Source: JTS-RE9 sp964649195 (GTDB lineage: Bacteria; Planctomycetota; Phycisphaerae; Phycisphaerales; Phycisphaeraceae). From it: 8,271 bases of DNA. The translations under genes were made by a program, and so were the position numbers. This document shows, in pieces, positions 1 to 6,457 of the stretch. The stretch lies in contig CAZYPK010000194.1 of assembly GCA_964649195.1 (NCBI GenBank), positions 1 through 8,271 of the forward strand, written 5' to 3'. Below the pieces are notes generated by a model. It was not told the DNA's origin, searched no databases, and worked only from the letters and a program-made list of their open reading frames with translations. The first letter of the stretch is position 1. Each line of letters starts with the position of its first letter.

Positions 1-5
1 TCATG

Positions 6-37
6 AAGCGTTCCTCGAAGATAGAGGAAGAACGCTT
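6..37. repeat. Imperfect stem-loop at the left edge
   Basis: Two 8-base arms (AAGCGTTC at 6-13 and GAACGCTT at 30-37) are perfectly complementary, and inner CTC/GAG bases could lengthen the stem with a small bulge. There is no T-run after it, so it is not a textbook rho-independent terminator. It may end an upstream gene outside the window. Bases 38-187 show no convincing gene; a six-codon ATG frame at 151 stops at once. Confidence 0.35.
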
Positions 38-187
38 GAGCGGGTGATAAATTGCCTTATTTATGCGTCACTACACTAGGCGTTGTCTCCCTCGCGGGCA
101 GTATTGTCGTTACTTGTATGGGGTCGTGACTCTGGCGTGACCGAGGCAACATGAAGCTGAAGTCGCAGTGACGTCGGTCCCACCATC

Positions 188-535
188 ATGCTGACGCATC
201 TGGTGATCGACAATGCCGATCGGCAGGTGGCCACGGAGCCGGTGACAGGGCGCGTCGAGTATCAGTCATCTGAACCCATGCTCGGAGGCTTCGCACTTCG
301 CTTGATGTTCGACCTGCCAGGCGGCGCGACGATTTCGCATTTCGATCATCCGATGGGGCCGGTGCCGGGAAGCGGCACGATTCGATTCAGACTGACCCCG
401 CTGATGAGTAAACAGGTGGGCGAACTGCCGAAGACGCTGCCGGTCTTCATCACGCTGTGCCGAAAGGGGCCGGGGATGAATGCGCCGCATGTGCCGGTGA
501 GTAGCACGTGCGCGGCGATGATTGATCTGGTGTGA
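188..535 (+). CDS. Small hypothetical protein, unrecognised
   Basis: An open frame of 115 codons runs from ATG to TGA. The frame is open upstream only to a TGA at 158-160, so the protein cannot be much longer. I do not recognise the family. The sequence has no long hydrophobic segment or signal peptide. It alternates short hydrophobic and polar stretches with many Gly and Pro (for example GGFALRLMFDLPGG and GSGTIRFRLTPLM), which suggests a beta-rich fold. No good Shine-Dalgarno sequence precedes the ATG, so the start is uncertain, and it could be the tail of a gene broken upstream. It lies 160 bases before the AbiE operon and has no visible link to it. The antisense frames over it look like shadows. 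Confidence 0.5.
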   Translation: MLTHLVIDNADRQVATEPVTGRVEYQSSEPMLGGFALRLMFDLPGGATISHFDHPMGPVPGSGTIRFRLTPLMSKQVGELPKTLPVFITLCRKGPGMNAPHVPVSSTCAAMIDLV

Positions 536-644
536 GCCTTTGGAATGGGCAGACACGGTAGCACTTTTGCTTCATGCCTCATGCCTCCTGAGCTTGGCGA
601 GCCGCCGCTTTCTGCTTTCACTTCTATCCGGGATATGATCGGCC

Positions 645-685
645 TTGATCTTGTAGGCAAAACACGTTATTTTTGCTACAAGATC
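645..685 (+). promoter_or_regulatory. AbiE operon promoter overlapped by an inverted-repeat operator
   Basis: Perfect 10-base arms GATCTTGTAG (647-656) and CTACAAGATC (676-685) are extended inward by CAAAA/TTTTG with one unpaired G at 657. A plausible sigma-70-type promoter lies on top: -35 TTGATC at 645-650, a 17-base spacer, and -10 TATTTT at 668-673. Transcription would then begin near 680, just before the ATG at 698. AbiEi antitoxins are known to repress their own operon by binding inverted repeats in the promoter, so this is the expected operator. The assignment to the antitoxin is inference. Confidence 0.6.
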
Positions 686-697
686 GGTGTTACGAAA

Positions 698-1315
698 ATG
701 GCTAATTCAACTGAAAAACAAGCTCTTGCACGCATTTACGGAAATGGCAGGGGTTGGGCATTCTCCCAGAAGGATTTTGCCGACCTCGGCAGCCGCAAGG
801 CGATCGACATGGCATTGATGCGCCTGACAGACAGGGGCACCATCCGCCGGGTTATCCGTGGGATCTATGACTACCCGCGACACAGCGATCTATTGAAGAA
901 GCAGATGGGACCGGACCTCCATCAGGTCGCCAGGGCGTAGGGGCGCAAGTTTGGCTGGCGGATTCAGCCCAGCGGTGCTACGGCGCTGAATCTGATCGGT
1001 CTGTCCACCCAGGTGCCCGGGCGATATGTCTATCAGACTGACGGTCCCAGTCGCAGATATGCAATCGGCAAAACGACACTGAGCTTTCAGCATGCGGCAC
1101 TCAAGGAGGCCGGATTCCGCCACGAGGAAAGCGGTGTGATCGTCGCAGCTCTCAAGGCGCTGGGTCAGGAGCGCATCAGCGGTGAGACCATTGAGCACAT
1201 CCGCCGGTGGCTTGCGACAGGGAAGCGGGCGGCGGTGCTCAAGGATACGAAACGGGTCACAGGCTGGGTGTACGCCGCGATTCAGCGCATCTGCCGGGAG
1301 GGTGCCAATGGATAA
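698..1315 (+). pseudogene. AbiEi-type antitoxin (DUF6088-like) interrupted by an in-frame amber codon
   Basis: From ATG 698 the frame reads MANSTEKQALARIYGNGRGW and continues through the winged-HTH region (GWAFSQKDFADLGSRKAIDMALMRL...GTIRRVIRGIYDYP) typical of AbiEi/DUF6088 antitoxins. It stops at a TAG at 938-940 after 80 residues. The same frame continues without any shift to TAA 1313-1315, and the 124 residues after the stop carry the rest of the family (KFGWRIQPSGATALNLIGLS, then YVYQTDGPSRR). Read through, it would be 205 residues, close to the usual family length. The family usually has a small or hydrophobic residue, often Leu, near this point, so one base change in a Leu codon could explain the TAG. 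The last 8 bases overlap the toxin start (ATGGATAA), the classic coupled arrangement. An upstream in-frame ATG at 545 exists but has no support. The product should bind the operator and counter the toxin; an 80-residue fragment would keep only the DNA-binding part. Confidence 0.8.
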
Positions 1316-2333
1316 AGTCGCCGCGCTTTCCGATGAGCAGCGCAGGGAACTCTTCGATGCCACGGCCGGGGTGATGGGGATTCACCCGGCAGTAGCCGAG
1401 AAGGATTTCTGGGTGTGCTGGGTGCTCAAGAAAATGTTTGCTGCCCCGCAGCTTCAAGGACAAATGGTTTTCAAGGGCGGCACTTCGCTCTCGAAAGTTT
1501 TCAACCTGATTCAGCGGTTCTCGGAGGACATCGACCTGGTGTTGAACTGGGAATTGCTGGGCTACGGCCAAGGCGGGCAGTATCCATGGGCGGCGCAGCC
1601 ATCAGGCACCAGGCAGGACGCTTTCAATCGCGAGTTCAATCGACGGGCTGCCCGGTACATGAAAGATGTTCTGCTCCCGCAACTGAAGAAACTGTTTGCG
1701 GCGGTCCCGGGCATTGAACCGATGCTGTCGGCCGATGACCCGAACACGATCGACGTCCGTTACCCGGCAGCGTTCGAGTTGGCGGGGCTGCGCCCGCAGG
1801 TGAAGTTGGAAATCGGTCCACTGGCCTCTTGGGTGCCCAAAGACCAATACACGATTCGACCTTTCGCGGCAGAGCATTTCGGCCAGGTTTTCGCCGACCC
1901 GGCATGCCCGGTGGTCGCGATCAAGGCTGAACGCACGTTTTGGGAGAAGGCGACGATTCTTCATCAGCAGGCACATCGGGTGACAGTCATGCCGGCAAAC
2001 TACTCACGGCATTACTATGACCTGCACCAGTTGGCTGCCAGCCCGGTGAAAGCTGCGGCGCTGGCGGACCAAAAGCTGCTCGCGGATGTGGTGGCGTTCA
2101 AGCAGCGGTTTTATCCCAGCGCGTGGGCGAAGTACGAAGACGCCCATCCGGGTACATTCCACCTGCTGCCACCAGAGGCGAGGGGCAGGGAACTGGAGGC
2201 GGACTACAGACAGATGCAGGAGATGATCTTTGGCAAAGCGCCGGCGTGGACGGACATCCTGGCTTCGTTGAAAAGCCTTGAAGCGGAAATCAACAATCTG
2301 AACAAAGCCGGGATGCCGGGGGCGGCACCATGA
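1308..2333 (+). CDS. AbiEii/AbiGii-family nucleotidyltransferase toxin
   Basis: This 341-residue cytoplasmic protein belongs to the AbiEii nucleotidyltransferase toxins, partners of AbiEi in type IV toxin-antitoxin and phage-exclusion systems. Family members transfer nucleotides and arrest growth. Visible motifs are FKGGTSLSK (residues 55-63), SEDIDL (72-77, the acidic metal-binding pair), KAERTFWEKATILHQ (206-220) and RHYYDLHQL (234-242), in the order expected for the family. The start at ATG 1308 was chosen because a GGGAGG-type ribosome-binding site lies just upstream and because it gives the 8-base overlap with the antitoxin stop. The open frame extends upstream to 1182, but that part is antitoxin sequence in another frame. 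All key motifs are intact although the antitoxin gene is interrupted, so either the antitoxin still works, another antitoxin exists, or the toxin is not expressed. A following ATG overlaps its TGA by ATGA. Confidence 0.92.
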   Translation: MDKVAALSDEQRRELFDATAGVMGIHPAVAEKDFWVCWVLKKMFAAPQLQGQMVFKGGTSLSKVFNLIQRFSEDIDLVLNWELLGYGQGGQYPWAAQPSGTRQDAFNREFNRRAARYMKDVLLPQLKKLFAAVPGIEPMLSADDPNTIDVRYPAAFELAGLRPQVKLEIGPLASWVPKDQYTIRPFAAEHFGQVFADPACPVVAIKAERTFWEKATILHQQAHRVTVMPANYSRHYYDLHQLAASPVKAAALADQKLLADVVAFKQRFYPSAWAKYEDAHPGTFHLLPPEARGRELEADYRQMQEMIFGKAPAWTDILASLKSLEAEINNLNKAGMPGAAP

Positions 2334-2413
2334 ACTGTGTCGGCCAGGCCGAGCAGGCAACGCTGGGTCGCATGTGGAACTATCCGATCGCGCCGAGTCC
2401 TGCGACCCCTTGA
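2330..2413 (+). pseudogene. Possible N-terminal remnant of a type I restriction subunit (HsdR)
   Basis: A 27-codon frame starts at ATG 2330, overlapping the toxin stop as ATGA, and ends at TGA 2411-2413. It begins MNCVGQAEQATLGR. HsdR proteins commonly begin with an M-N-x-V/I-G-Q-x-E-x-x-T-Q-x-R pattern, and 7 or 8 of these positions match. Similarity ends after about 14 residues, and no restriction or helicase motifs follow. AbiE pairs are often found inside type I restriction loci next to hsdR, so I infer that the third gene of this operon was cut off near 2372 by recombination at the neighbouring integration site. The match is short, so it could be a chance small ORF. Confidence 0.4.
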
Positions 2414-2686
2414 AAGTCAGAACCATGAAACCTCACGTGCAATGACCTCCACGAGTCCGCGAATTTCATCTCACTTGGTTATTGCATCATCGAGTCGGAT
2501 GTCATTCTCAGAATTGAGTTCCAGAAATCGACTACCACTTTACTACCACTTATCTCCGTGACTACCACCATTTTCTTCGAGAAAACGCGATTGTTTGAAA
2601 TGGAATGCGAGAGTGGTATGATGTTGCAAGAAGCCCCGAAAACACTGGGTTTCAAGGCATTTTCGCGATAGACGGCCAGCTAACTT
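2414..2686. other. Non-coding stretch between the AbiE locus and the tRNA-derived repeat
   Basis: No credible gene is seen on either strand; the frames crossing it are shadows or lack coding character. It holds the ACTACCAC repeats (2531-2568) and ends at the 44-bp tRNA-derived repeat. Its base composition is more AT-rich than the flanking genes. Together with 2731-2842 it makes about 500 bases with no gene other than the HsdR-like stub. Confidence 0.6.
2531..2568 (+). repeat. Three direct ACTACCAC repeats
   Basis: ACTACCAC occurs at 2531-2538, 2542-2549 and 2561-2568, with start-to-start spacings of 11 and 19 bases. An inverted partial copy (GTGGTA) lies at 2613-2618. The cluster sits 120-155 bases left of the tRNA-derived core repeat, about where arm-type integrase sites or recombination-directionality-factor sites lie in tyrosine-recombinase elements. 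That role is inferred from position only. Confidence 0.5.
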
Positions 2687-2730
2687 CCAAGCTGAATGTT
2701 GCGAGTTCGAATCTCGTCGCCCGCTTTTTA
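2687..2730 (+). repeat. Attachment-site copy 1: 3' part of tRNA-Gly
   Basis: These 44 bases are identical to 6491-6534, from the anticodon bases of tRNA-Gly(CCC) through its 3' end and five bases beyond. The tRNA 5' half is missing here, so it is not a working tRNA. The bases just left of it (2677-2686) keep a CAGC that can pair with the GCTG of the anticodon stem, so the inverted half-sites around the presumed crossover are preserved. This is the pattern of a tyrosine-recombinase site with crossover in the anticodon loop. One difference beside it is CTTCC here against CTTCCC in the tRNA. Confidence 0.88.
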
Positions 2731-2804
2731 GATAACTTGAGCCAAATGCGGATGTTCCGCTGACCCATCTCGTTGATGGTGTGGCCGTAACCCAAACCCG
2801 AAGA

Positions 2805-2820
2805 CGTATCAGTTGATACG
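2805..2820. promoter_or_regulatory. Inverted repeat upstream of the first integrase
   Basis: CGTATCA (2805-2811) and TGATACG (2814-2820) are perfect 7-base arms around a 2-base centre, ending 22 bases before the GTG start at 2843. A repressor operator for the integrase is the simplest reading. A different inverted repeat occupies the same relative place before the decayed integrase at 6648. Confidence 0.5.
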
Positions 2821-2842
2821 CCTTCTAATGGGAGGTCACACC

Positions 2843-3397
2843 GTGCCTCGTTCTAACTCACCCAAGGTTCCCAAGTATCGCCGGCAGTCCGGCACCCAGG
2901 GCGATCGCGCCTTTGTTGTTCTCAATGGTCACCGCCACTATCTGGGGCTTTACGACTCCACCGAATCGCGCCGGGAGTATCACCGTCTGGTTGCCGAGTT
3001 TCTGGCCGGCGGAGGCAGACTCCCGGTGCCAACGAATCAGATCACGATGGTCGAGTTGCTCAACGCTTTTCGCAAGCACGCCGCGGAACGCTACCGGAGG
3101 CGCGACGGTTCTGCCACGGCGGAACAGGCGAACTTCGAGTCGCTGTTCAAGATGATGAACAAACTGTACGAAGACACGCTCGTCGATGAATTCCGTGGAC
3201 CGGCTCTCCAAGCCATGCGGCTCATCATGGTTCAAAAGGGATGGTCGCGGCGATATGTCAACCGTCAAGTCGTTCGGATCCGGACCATCTTCAAATGGGG
3301 CGTGGCGCAAGGAATGGTGTCGCCCGATACTCACGCCGTGCTTTGTGCTGTCGATGGACTGCGCGCCGGGCAGACCGATGCCACCGACCTTGCTTGA
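2843..3397 (+). pseudogene. Tyrosine integrase, N-terminal half only
   Basis: The reading frame gives 184 residues, beginning at GTG 2843 with a GGAGG ribosome-binding site 7 bases upstream (2831-2835). Residues 1-60 (start PRSNSPKVPKYRR, then VVLNGHRHYLGLYDS) match the arm-binding N-terminus of planctomycete site-specific integrases. Residues 65-170 match the helical core-binding domain, ending in the usual IRTIFKWGVAQGMVS and VDGLRAGQTDA. The catalytic domain with its R-H-R-Y residues is absent: the frame stops at TGA 3395-3397, where RT sequence begins one frame over. Full family members are about 400 residues, so over half is missing. The upstream ATG at 2813 overlaps the inverted repeat and is a poorer start. 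A core-binding fragment might still bind DNA, but it cannot recombine. Recognition as an integrase is firm; the name of the exact subfamily is not. Confidence 0.8.
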
Positions 3398-4181
3398 TCT
3401 GGCCCAGCGTGAAGACCACTGGCACTGGGCGGTCGACGATGTGAAGAACGCATTCGATGTGGTGCCCACGGGGCGACTCCTCCAGGTGCTGCGCACGCGA
3501 CTGCCAGAAGACGTGGTCAAGTTCGTGCAATTGGTCGGCACCGCGGGTGGCAAACGAGGCATTCGGCAGGGCTCGCCTCTGTCGCCGTTCCTCCTCAATG
3601 TGTTCCTCGATCACTTTCTCGACAAGCCTTGGCGGCGGGACTTCCCTCAGTGGCCTCTGTTGCGTACGGCCGATGACCTCATTGTGATGTGCAGCACCGC
3701 TGACGATGCGCAGACTGCCCACCAGGAGTTGGCCAAACGGCTGATTGCCGCAGGTACCCCGCTCAAGGGTGGACTGTCGGCTGGCGTATTCGATCTGTGC
3801 GCTGGCGATTGCGTCGATTGGCTCGGCTATCGCCTTGAGAGGCAGAAGGACGTGGTAGCAGTCACGATCGCCGAGCGTTCGTGGGACAGGCTTGCCATGC
3901 ACCTGGCACTTGCTCACTCGAAGTCATGCTCACCGCTGCGCGCCAACGAGACCCTCAAGGGGTGGTTCGGCGAACTCGGCCCGCAGCACGAACATGAGTA
4001 TCGCAGAGCCGTGTTGGATCGCGTGTCCGCGTTGGCGGGGTCTTTCGGGTTTGATGAGATTCCCTGCGAATCAACATTGCTCAGTTGCTGGCAGCGCGGA
4101 GCCGAGCGTTGGAAGAGCATCTTCAACAGGAATGATCTTGTGTCAACAACCTCCCTACAGGAGACGGCACGTCATGCTTGA
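3390..4181 (+). pseudogene. Group II-like reverse transcriptase lacking its N-terminal motifs
   Basis: From about 3390 the frame carries reverse transcriptase motifs in order: VDDVKNAFD (3432-3458, catalytic Asp of RT3), GIRQGSPLSPFLLNVFLDHFLD (RT4), LLRTADDLIVMC with the Asp pair at 3672-3677 (RT5), GGLSAGVFDL (RT6) and VDWLGYRLE (RT7). A thumb-like ETLKGWFGELG follows, resembling the L-x-GW segment after the fingers/palm of group II-like RTs. Motifs RT0-RT2 are missing; upstream the frame is only the shadow of the integrase fragment. The usual YADD is TADD. No endonuclease domain is present. The stop overlaps the next gene by 8 bases, implying an original operon. I infer one deletion removed the end of the integrase and the start of the RT. 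The frame has no own credible start, so a working enzyme is unlikely. RT identity is firm; its subgroup and its cellular role are not. Confidence 0.8.
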
Positions 4182-4932
4182 CACCACGAATAGCGAGTCT
4201 CCCTTGCATTGCCTTCGTATTCGACTGTGCGAATGGCCCGCCGGCCTCATCGCCGCCGAGATGGGTTCAGACAGTCGGTTCGCCGCGTGGATCACCAACC
4301 GGCTACCGCCTGACCTTCTTGGATTCGTCAAAGCGTCGCCGCGCCCAGAAAAATTGCTGACCCAGTCGGAACTGCGCGCGCTGATAGACACTTTGGATAA
4401 CGCCGCGTGTGCCGCCAATGTCTTCTCCAAGCGCTGGAATCCGCGGGCCGTTCCCGGCTACTTAGACGTTCGCATCTGCCTGGGCGAGATCGCTGGCAAG
4501 CTGGGCACGCACACGGCCGACGATTTTGCGAAGCGATGCGCCAGCCACATCACCGCCCTCGAAACCCGGCAAATGGGTCTGGACGAGGCGATCGGTGTCA
4601 TCGCCGATTGGATCAGCGAGATCGAGGATATTCAACAGGCTCTTTCGCAGATCAAGACGATGCCGGCCAAGGCTGCTCCTGATACGAAGGGGGTGCCGCC
4701 GAGTAAAGATGTGCTCTACGTGAAGGAAGCCGCCAGCTACCTCGGCATGACGGTTAAGCGCCCCGACAACGCGATGCAGCGCCTGATCGAGCGCGGCGAT
4801 TTGCCGCGCAAAGTCATCAACGGTCGGCTGGTGTTCAGCCGCGCCGATCTTGACCGCTTGAAATCCCACGGCAGCCGACGCAGCCGGCGCGGCCGTCCTC
4901 CGGGTTCGCGAAACAAAGCGCATCAGGTCTGA
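4174..4932 (+). CDS. DNA-binding protein with excisionase-like HTH and AT-hook-like tail
   Basis: This protein has 252 residues. The start at ATG 4174 is supported by AGGAG at 4159-4163 and by the 8-base overlap with the RT stop (ATGCTTGA), so it was probably translated by coupling to the RT. The open frame extends upstream to 3892, but that part is RT in another frame. Residues 1-170 are an unrecognised, largely helical domain (DDFAKRCASHITALETRQMG, then IADWISEIEDIQQALSQI, possibly a short coiled coil). Residues 180-231 (LYVKEAASYLGM...MQRLIERGDLP...VFSRADLDRL) match the MerR/excisionase-type winged HTH. The tail at 232-250 is strongly basic and contains RRGRPPGSRNK, an AT-hook-like core. 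It could be a recombination directionality factor or regulator for the integrase, or a partner of the RT; an excisionase of 252 residues would be unusually large. It ends tail-to-tail with the integrase, overlapping it by 10 bases. Confidence 0.75.
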   Translation: MLDTTNSESPLHCLRIRLCEWPAGLIAAEMGSDSRFAAWITNRLPPDLLGFVKASPRPEKLLTQSELRALIDTLDNAACAANVFSKRWNPRAVPGYLDVRICLGEIAGKLGTHTADDFAKRCASHITALETRQMGLDEAIGVIADWISEIEDIQQALSQIKTMPAKAAPDTKGVPPSKDVLYVKEAASYLGMTVKRPDNAMQRLIERGDLPRKVINGRLVFSRADLDRLKSHGSRRSRRGRPPGSRNKAHQV

Positions 4933-6260
4933 CTTCCTTGAGCGGCTTCATATTCCTTCGCCTGCTCTACCATCCGCCGGACCAGTTCGAGATTGTAGAT
5001 GTCCGTCGTCTTCGGGTCGGCATGACCGATCAGACGGAAAGCCTGCTCGCGCCCCAGCGTCGCGTCAATGTCCGTCAGGCTCGCGCGACGGACATCGTAG
5101 AGGCTGAAAGGTTTGACGCCGCTGCGCTTGCACGCCCGCTGCAGCGCCGAGTAAAAGCTGTTAACGAGGTAATGCTGGCCAGGCTGAATCATCGGATGTT
5201 CACGACGGTTGGTGCCGGGACGATTGCCCTGATCCAGCGGCGTCGTGCGCTCAGCAAAACGTTTCTCGACGAAATCGAGGACCGCAGAACGCGGGCTGAA
5301 GAGGTACGCTTCATCTGATCGGGCTGCGTCCAAAAAAGGCTGAAGGAGCTTTTGCGCCGACGATGTGAAGGGGATGATGCGCACCTGACCTTCGCCGTCG
5401 CCGGCACCGAGGGTCTTGTGGCTGCCCATGGGCGTTTCATCCGAGCGCGGCACGTAGAGCCAGCAGTCGGGATCAACAGTGTTGAGATCTCGTCGCCGGA
5501 TGACCACCACTTCCTCGGGCCGGCAGACCGTGCCGCGCAGCAACTTGAGCATCGCCGCGACCACGGGGTTGACGGCTTTGAGTACTTTCTCAAACTCTTC
5601 GTCAGTGACTTTGCTCCGCTTGGTGCCTTCGGTGGTGCCGGCGTGTCCGTAGCGCAGCCGCCTTACTTCGCCGCGCAGCGCCTGCTCCGTGGCCGGCTCG
5701 ACCGCGCGGCGGCCCACGCCCCAGGTGAACATGTTTTTGAGCTGCATGATGTGTTGGTTGATGCTGGCGCGCGTCAACTGCCGCTTGCGTTCCTCTTTCC
5801 CGCGCCCATAGCGATAGTCGATCATCATCTGCCGCACGTCCCGCAGATCATCCGGGCCGAAACTGTTGACCGGCCACGCCCGGTACGGAGCCATGAAGTC
5901 GATGGCGCGAGCCAGCCGCTGATAGTGCGGGTTGATGTCTCCACGGCGGGTCAGCTTGAATGCAGTCTCCGCGAAGATAAGATAGGATTCAATCAAGTCG
6001 CTGATGGTCTCGATGTCGCTGGCCAGTGACATCCTCTCGACCGCCTCGAAGGGCGATCCGTAAGACAGGCACTTATGCGGATTCGATTCAAACAGCTTGA
6101 GCCAACGCCCGAACAGCTCGTAGATGCGAGCTGCGTCACCGGCGGTGTCTGCGACGGGGCCGAAGTGGACCGTGGTCCGGGTGCCGTCAGGCTTGCGCAC
6201 GTCGGTGACAAGGTAACCGGCTTTTTCTCGGAGTCGGGGAGCTTTGCGGGGTCGAGCCAT
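4923..6260 (-). CDS. Complete tyrosine-type site-specific integrase
   Basis: This 445-residue protein is the only complete recombinase here. It has an arm-binding-like start (MARPRKAPRLREKAGYLVTD, basic), a helical core-binding domain at about 85-200 (ISDLIESYLIFAETAF...LKNMFTWGVGRRAVEP), then the catalytic domain. The active-site residues are visible: Arg247 in TVCRPEEV, Lys282 in GSHKTLG, Tyr388 and Arg391 in SLYDVRRA (Tyr replaces the first His of the usual H-x-x-R, a common variant), His413 in LIGHADPKTT and the nucleophile Tyr422 in DIYNLE. The ATG is preceded by AGGAGG (complement of 6266-6271) 5 bases away. It reads leftward from the tRNA and converges on the HTH gene. It is divergent in sequence from the two plus-strand integrase remnants, so it probably belongs to another lineage. 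It is the likely driver of any movement of the 2687-6490 segment, though this is inferred from position. Confidence 0.92.
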   Translation of the reverse strand: MARPRKAPRLREKAGYLVTDVRKPDGTRTTVHFGPVADTAGDAARIYELFGRWLKLFESNPHKCLSYGSPFEAVERMSLASDIETISDLIESYLIFAETAFKLTRRGDINPHYQRLARAIDFMAPYRAWPVNSFGPDDLRDVRQMMIDYRYGRGKEERKRQLTRASINQHIMQLKNMFTWGVGRRAVEPATEQALRGEVRRLRYGHAGTTEGTKRSKVTDEEFEKVLKAVNPVVAAMLKLLRGTVCRPEEVVVIRRRDLNTVDPDCWLYVPRSDETPMGSHKTLGAGDGEGQVRIIPFTSSAQKLLQPFLDAARSDEAYLFSPRSAVLDFVEKRFAERTTPLDQGNRPGTNRREHPMIQPGQHYLVNSFYSALQRACKRSGVKPFSLYDVRRASLTDIDATLGREQAFRLIGHADPKTTDIYNLELVRRMVEQAKEYEAAQGSQT

Positions 6261-6308
6261 GGCAGCCTCCTGTGCTTGGGATTCCTAGTCATTGGACGTC
6301 CCGATTAT

Positions 6309-6356
6309 TACGGCAATGATACCCGGATTGCCGCAGTATTGCCGCACAATGCCGTA
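6309..6356. repeat. ATTGCCGCA-type repeats upstream of the minus-strand integrase
   Basis: ATTGCCGCA occurs at 6327-6335 and 6338-6346, a 7-of-9 variant AATGCCGTA at 6348-6356, and an inverted variant TACGGCAAT at 6309-6317. Direct copies start 11 and 10 bases apart, close to one DNA turn. They lie 50-100 bases before the integrase start, where they could act as an operator or as integrase/excisionase binding sites. Confidence 0.55.
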
Positions 6357-6363
6357 GAATTAC

Positions 6364-6398
6364 GGGATCACAGGGGATGGAGCGGGATAGGGCGGGAT
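6364..6398 (+). repeat. Four GGGAT repeats with exact 10-base period
   Basis: GGGAT begins at 6364, 6374, 6384 and 6394, so four copies fall on one face of the helix. The array directly follows the ATTGCCGCA cluster and ends 60 bases before the tRNA and 93 before the 44-bp core. Its position between integrase and attachment site suggests arm-type sites or a bending region; this is inferred and no homologous sites are known to me. Confidence 0.55.
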
Positions 6399-6457
6399 GC
6401 AGAGAAGTGTCGTTACAGTAGAAATTACAGAGACTTAAGACATAAATGCTGAACTTT

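Noticed and set aside
545..697. Upstream extension of the antitoxin frame from ATG 545
   Set aside because: It crosses the promoter and operator-like inverted repeat, and the family start (MANSTEK) fits ATG 698.
2337..2561. Plus-strand open frame after the toxin
   Set aside because: Composition is not protein-like, there is no ribosome-binding site, and it overlaps the repeat cluster.
2630..2725. A second functional tRNA at the left repeat
   Set aside because: No 5' acceptor or D arm can be found upstream, and the anticodon loop is altered; only the 3' part is present.
3390..4181. Diversity-generating retroelement
   Set aside because: RT4 reads RQGSPLSP, not the DGR-type motif, and I found no template/variable repeat pair with adenine-biased differences in the window.
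3390..4932. Group II intron or retron
   Set aside because: No domain V-like RNA hairpin, endonuclease domain or msr/msd-like inverted-repeat RNA was visible around the RT.
5352..6029. Long plus-strand open frame opposite the integrase
   Set aside because: It is a shadow of the minus-strand integrase, which has complete family motifs.
6075..6452. Plus-strand open frame opposite the integrase start
   Set aside because: It is antisense to the integrase and then crosses the repeat arrays; it has no ribosome-binding site or recognisable product.
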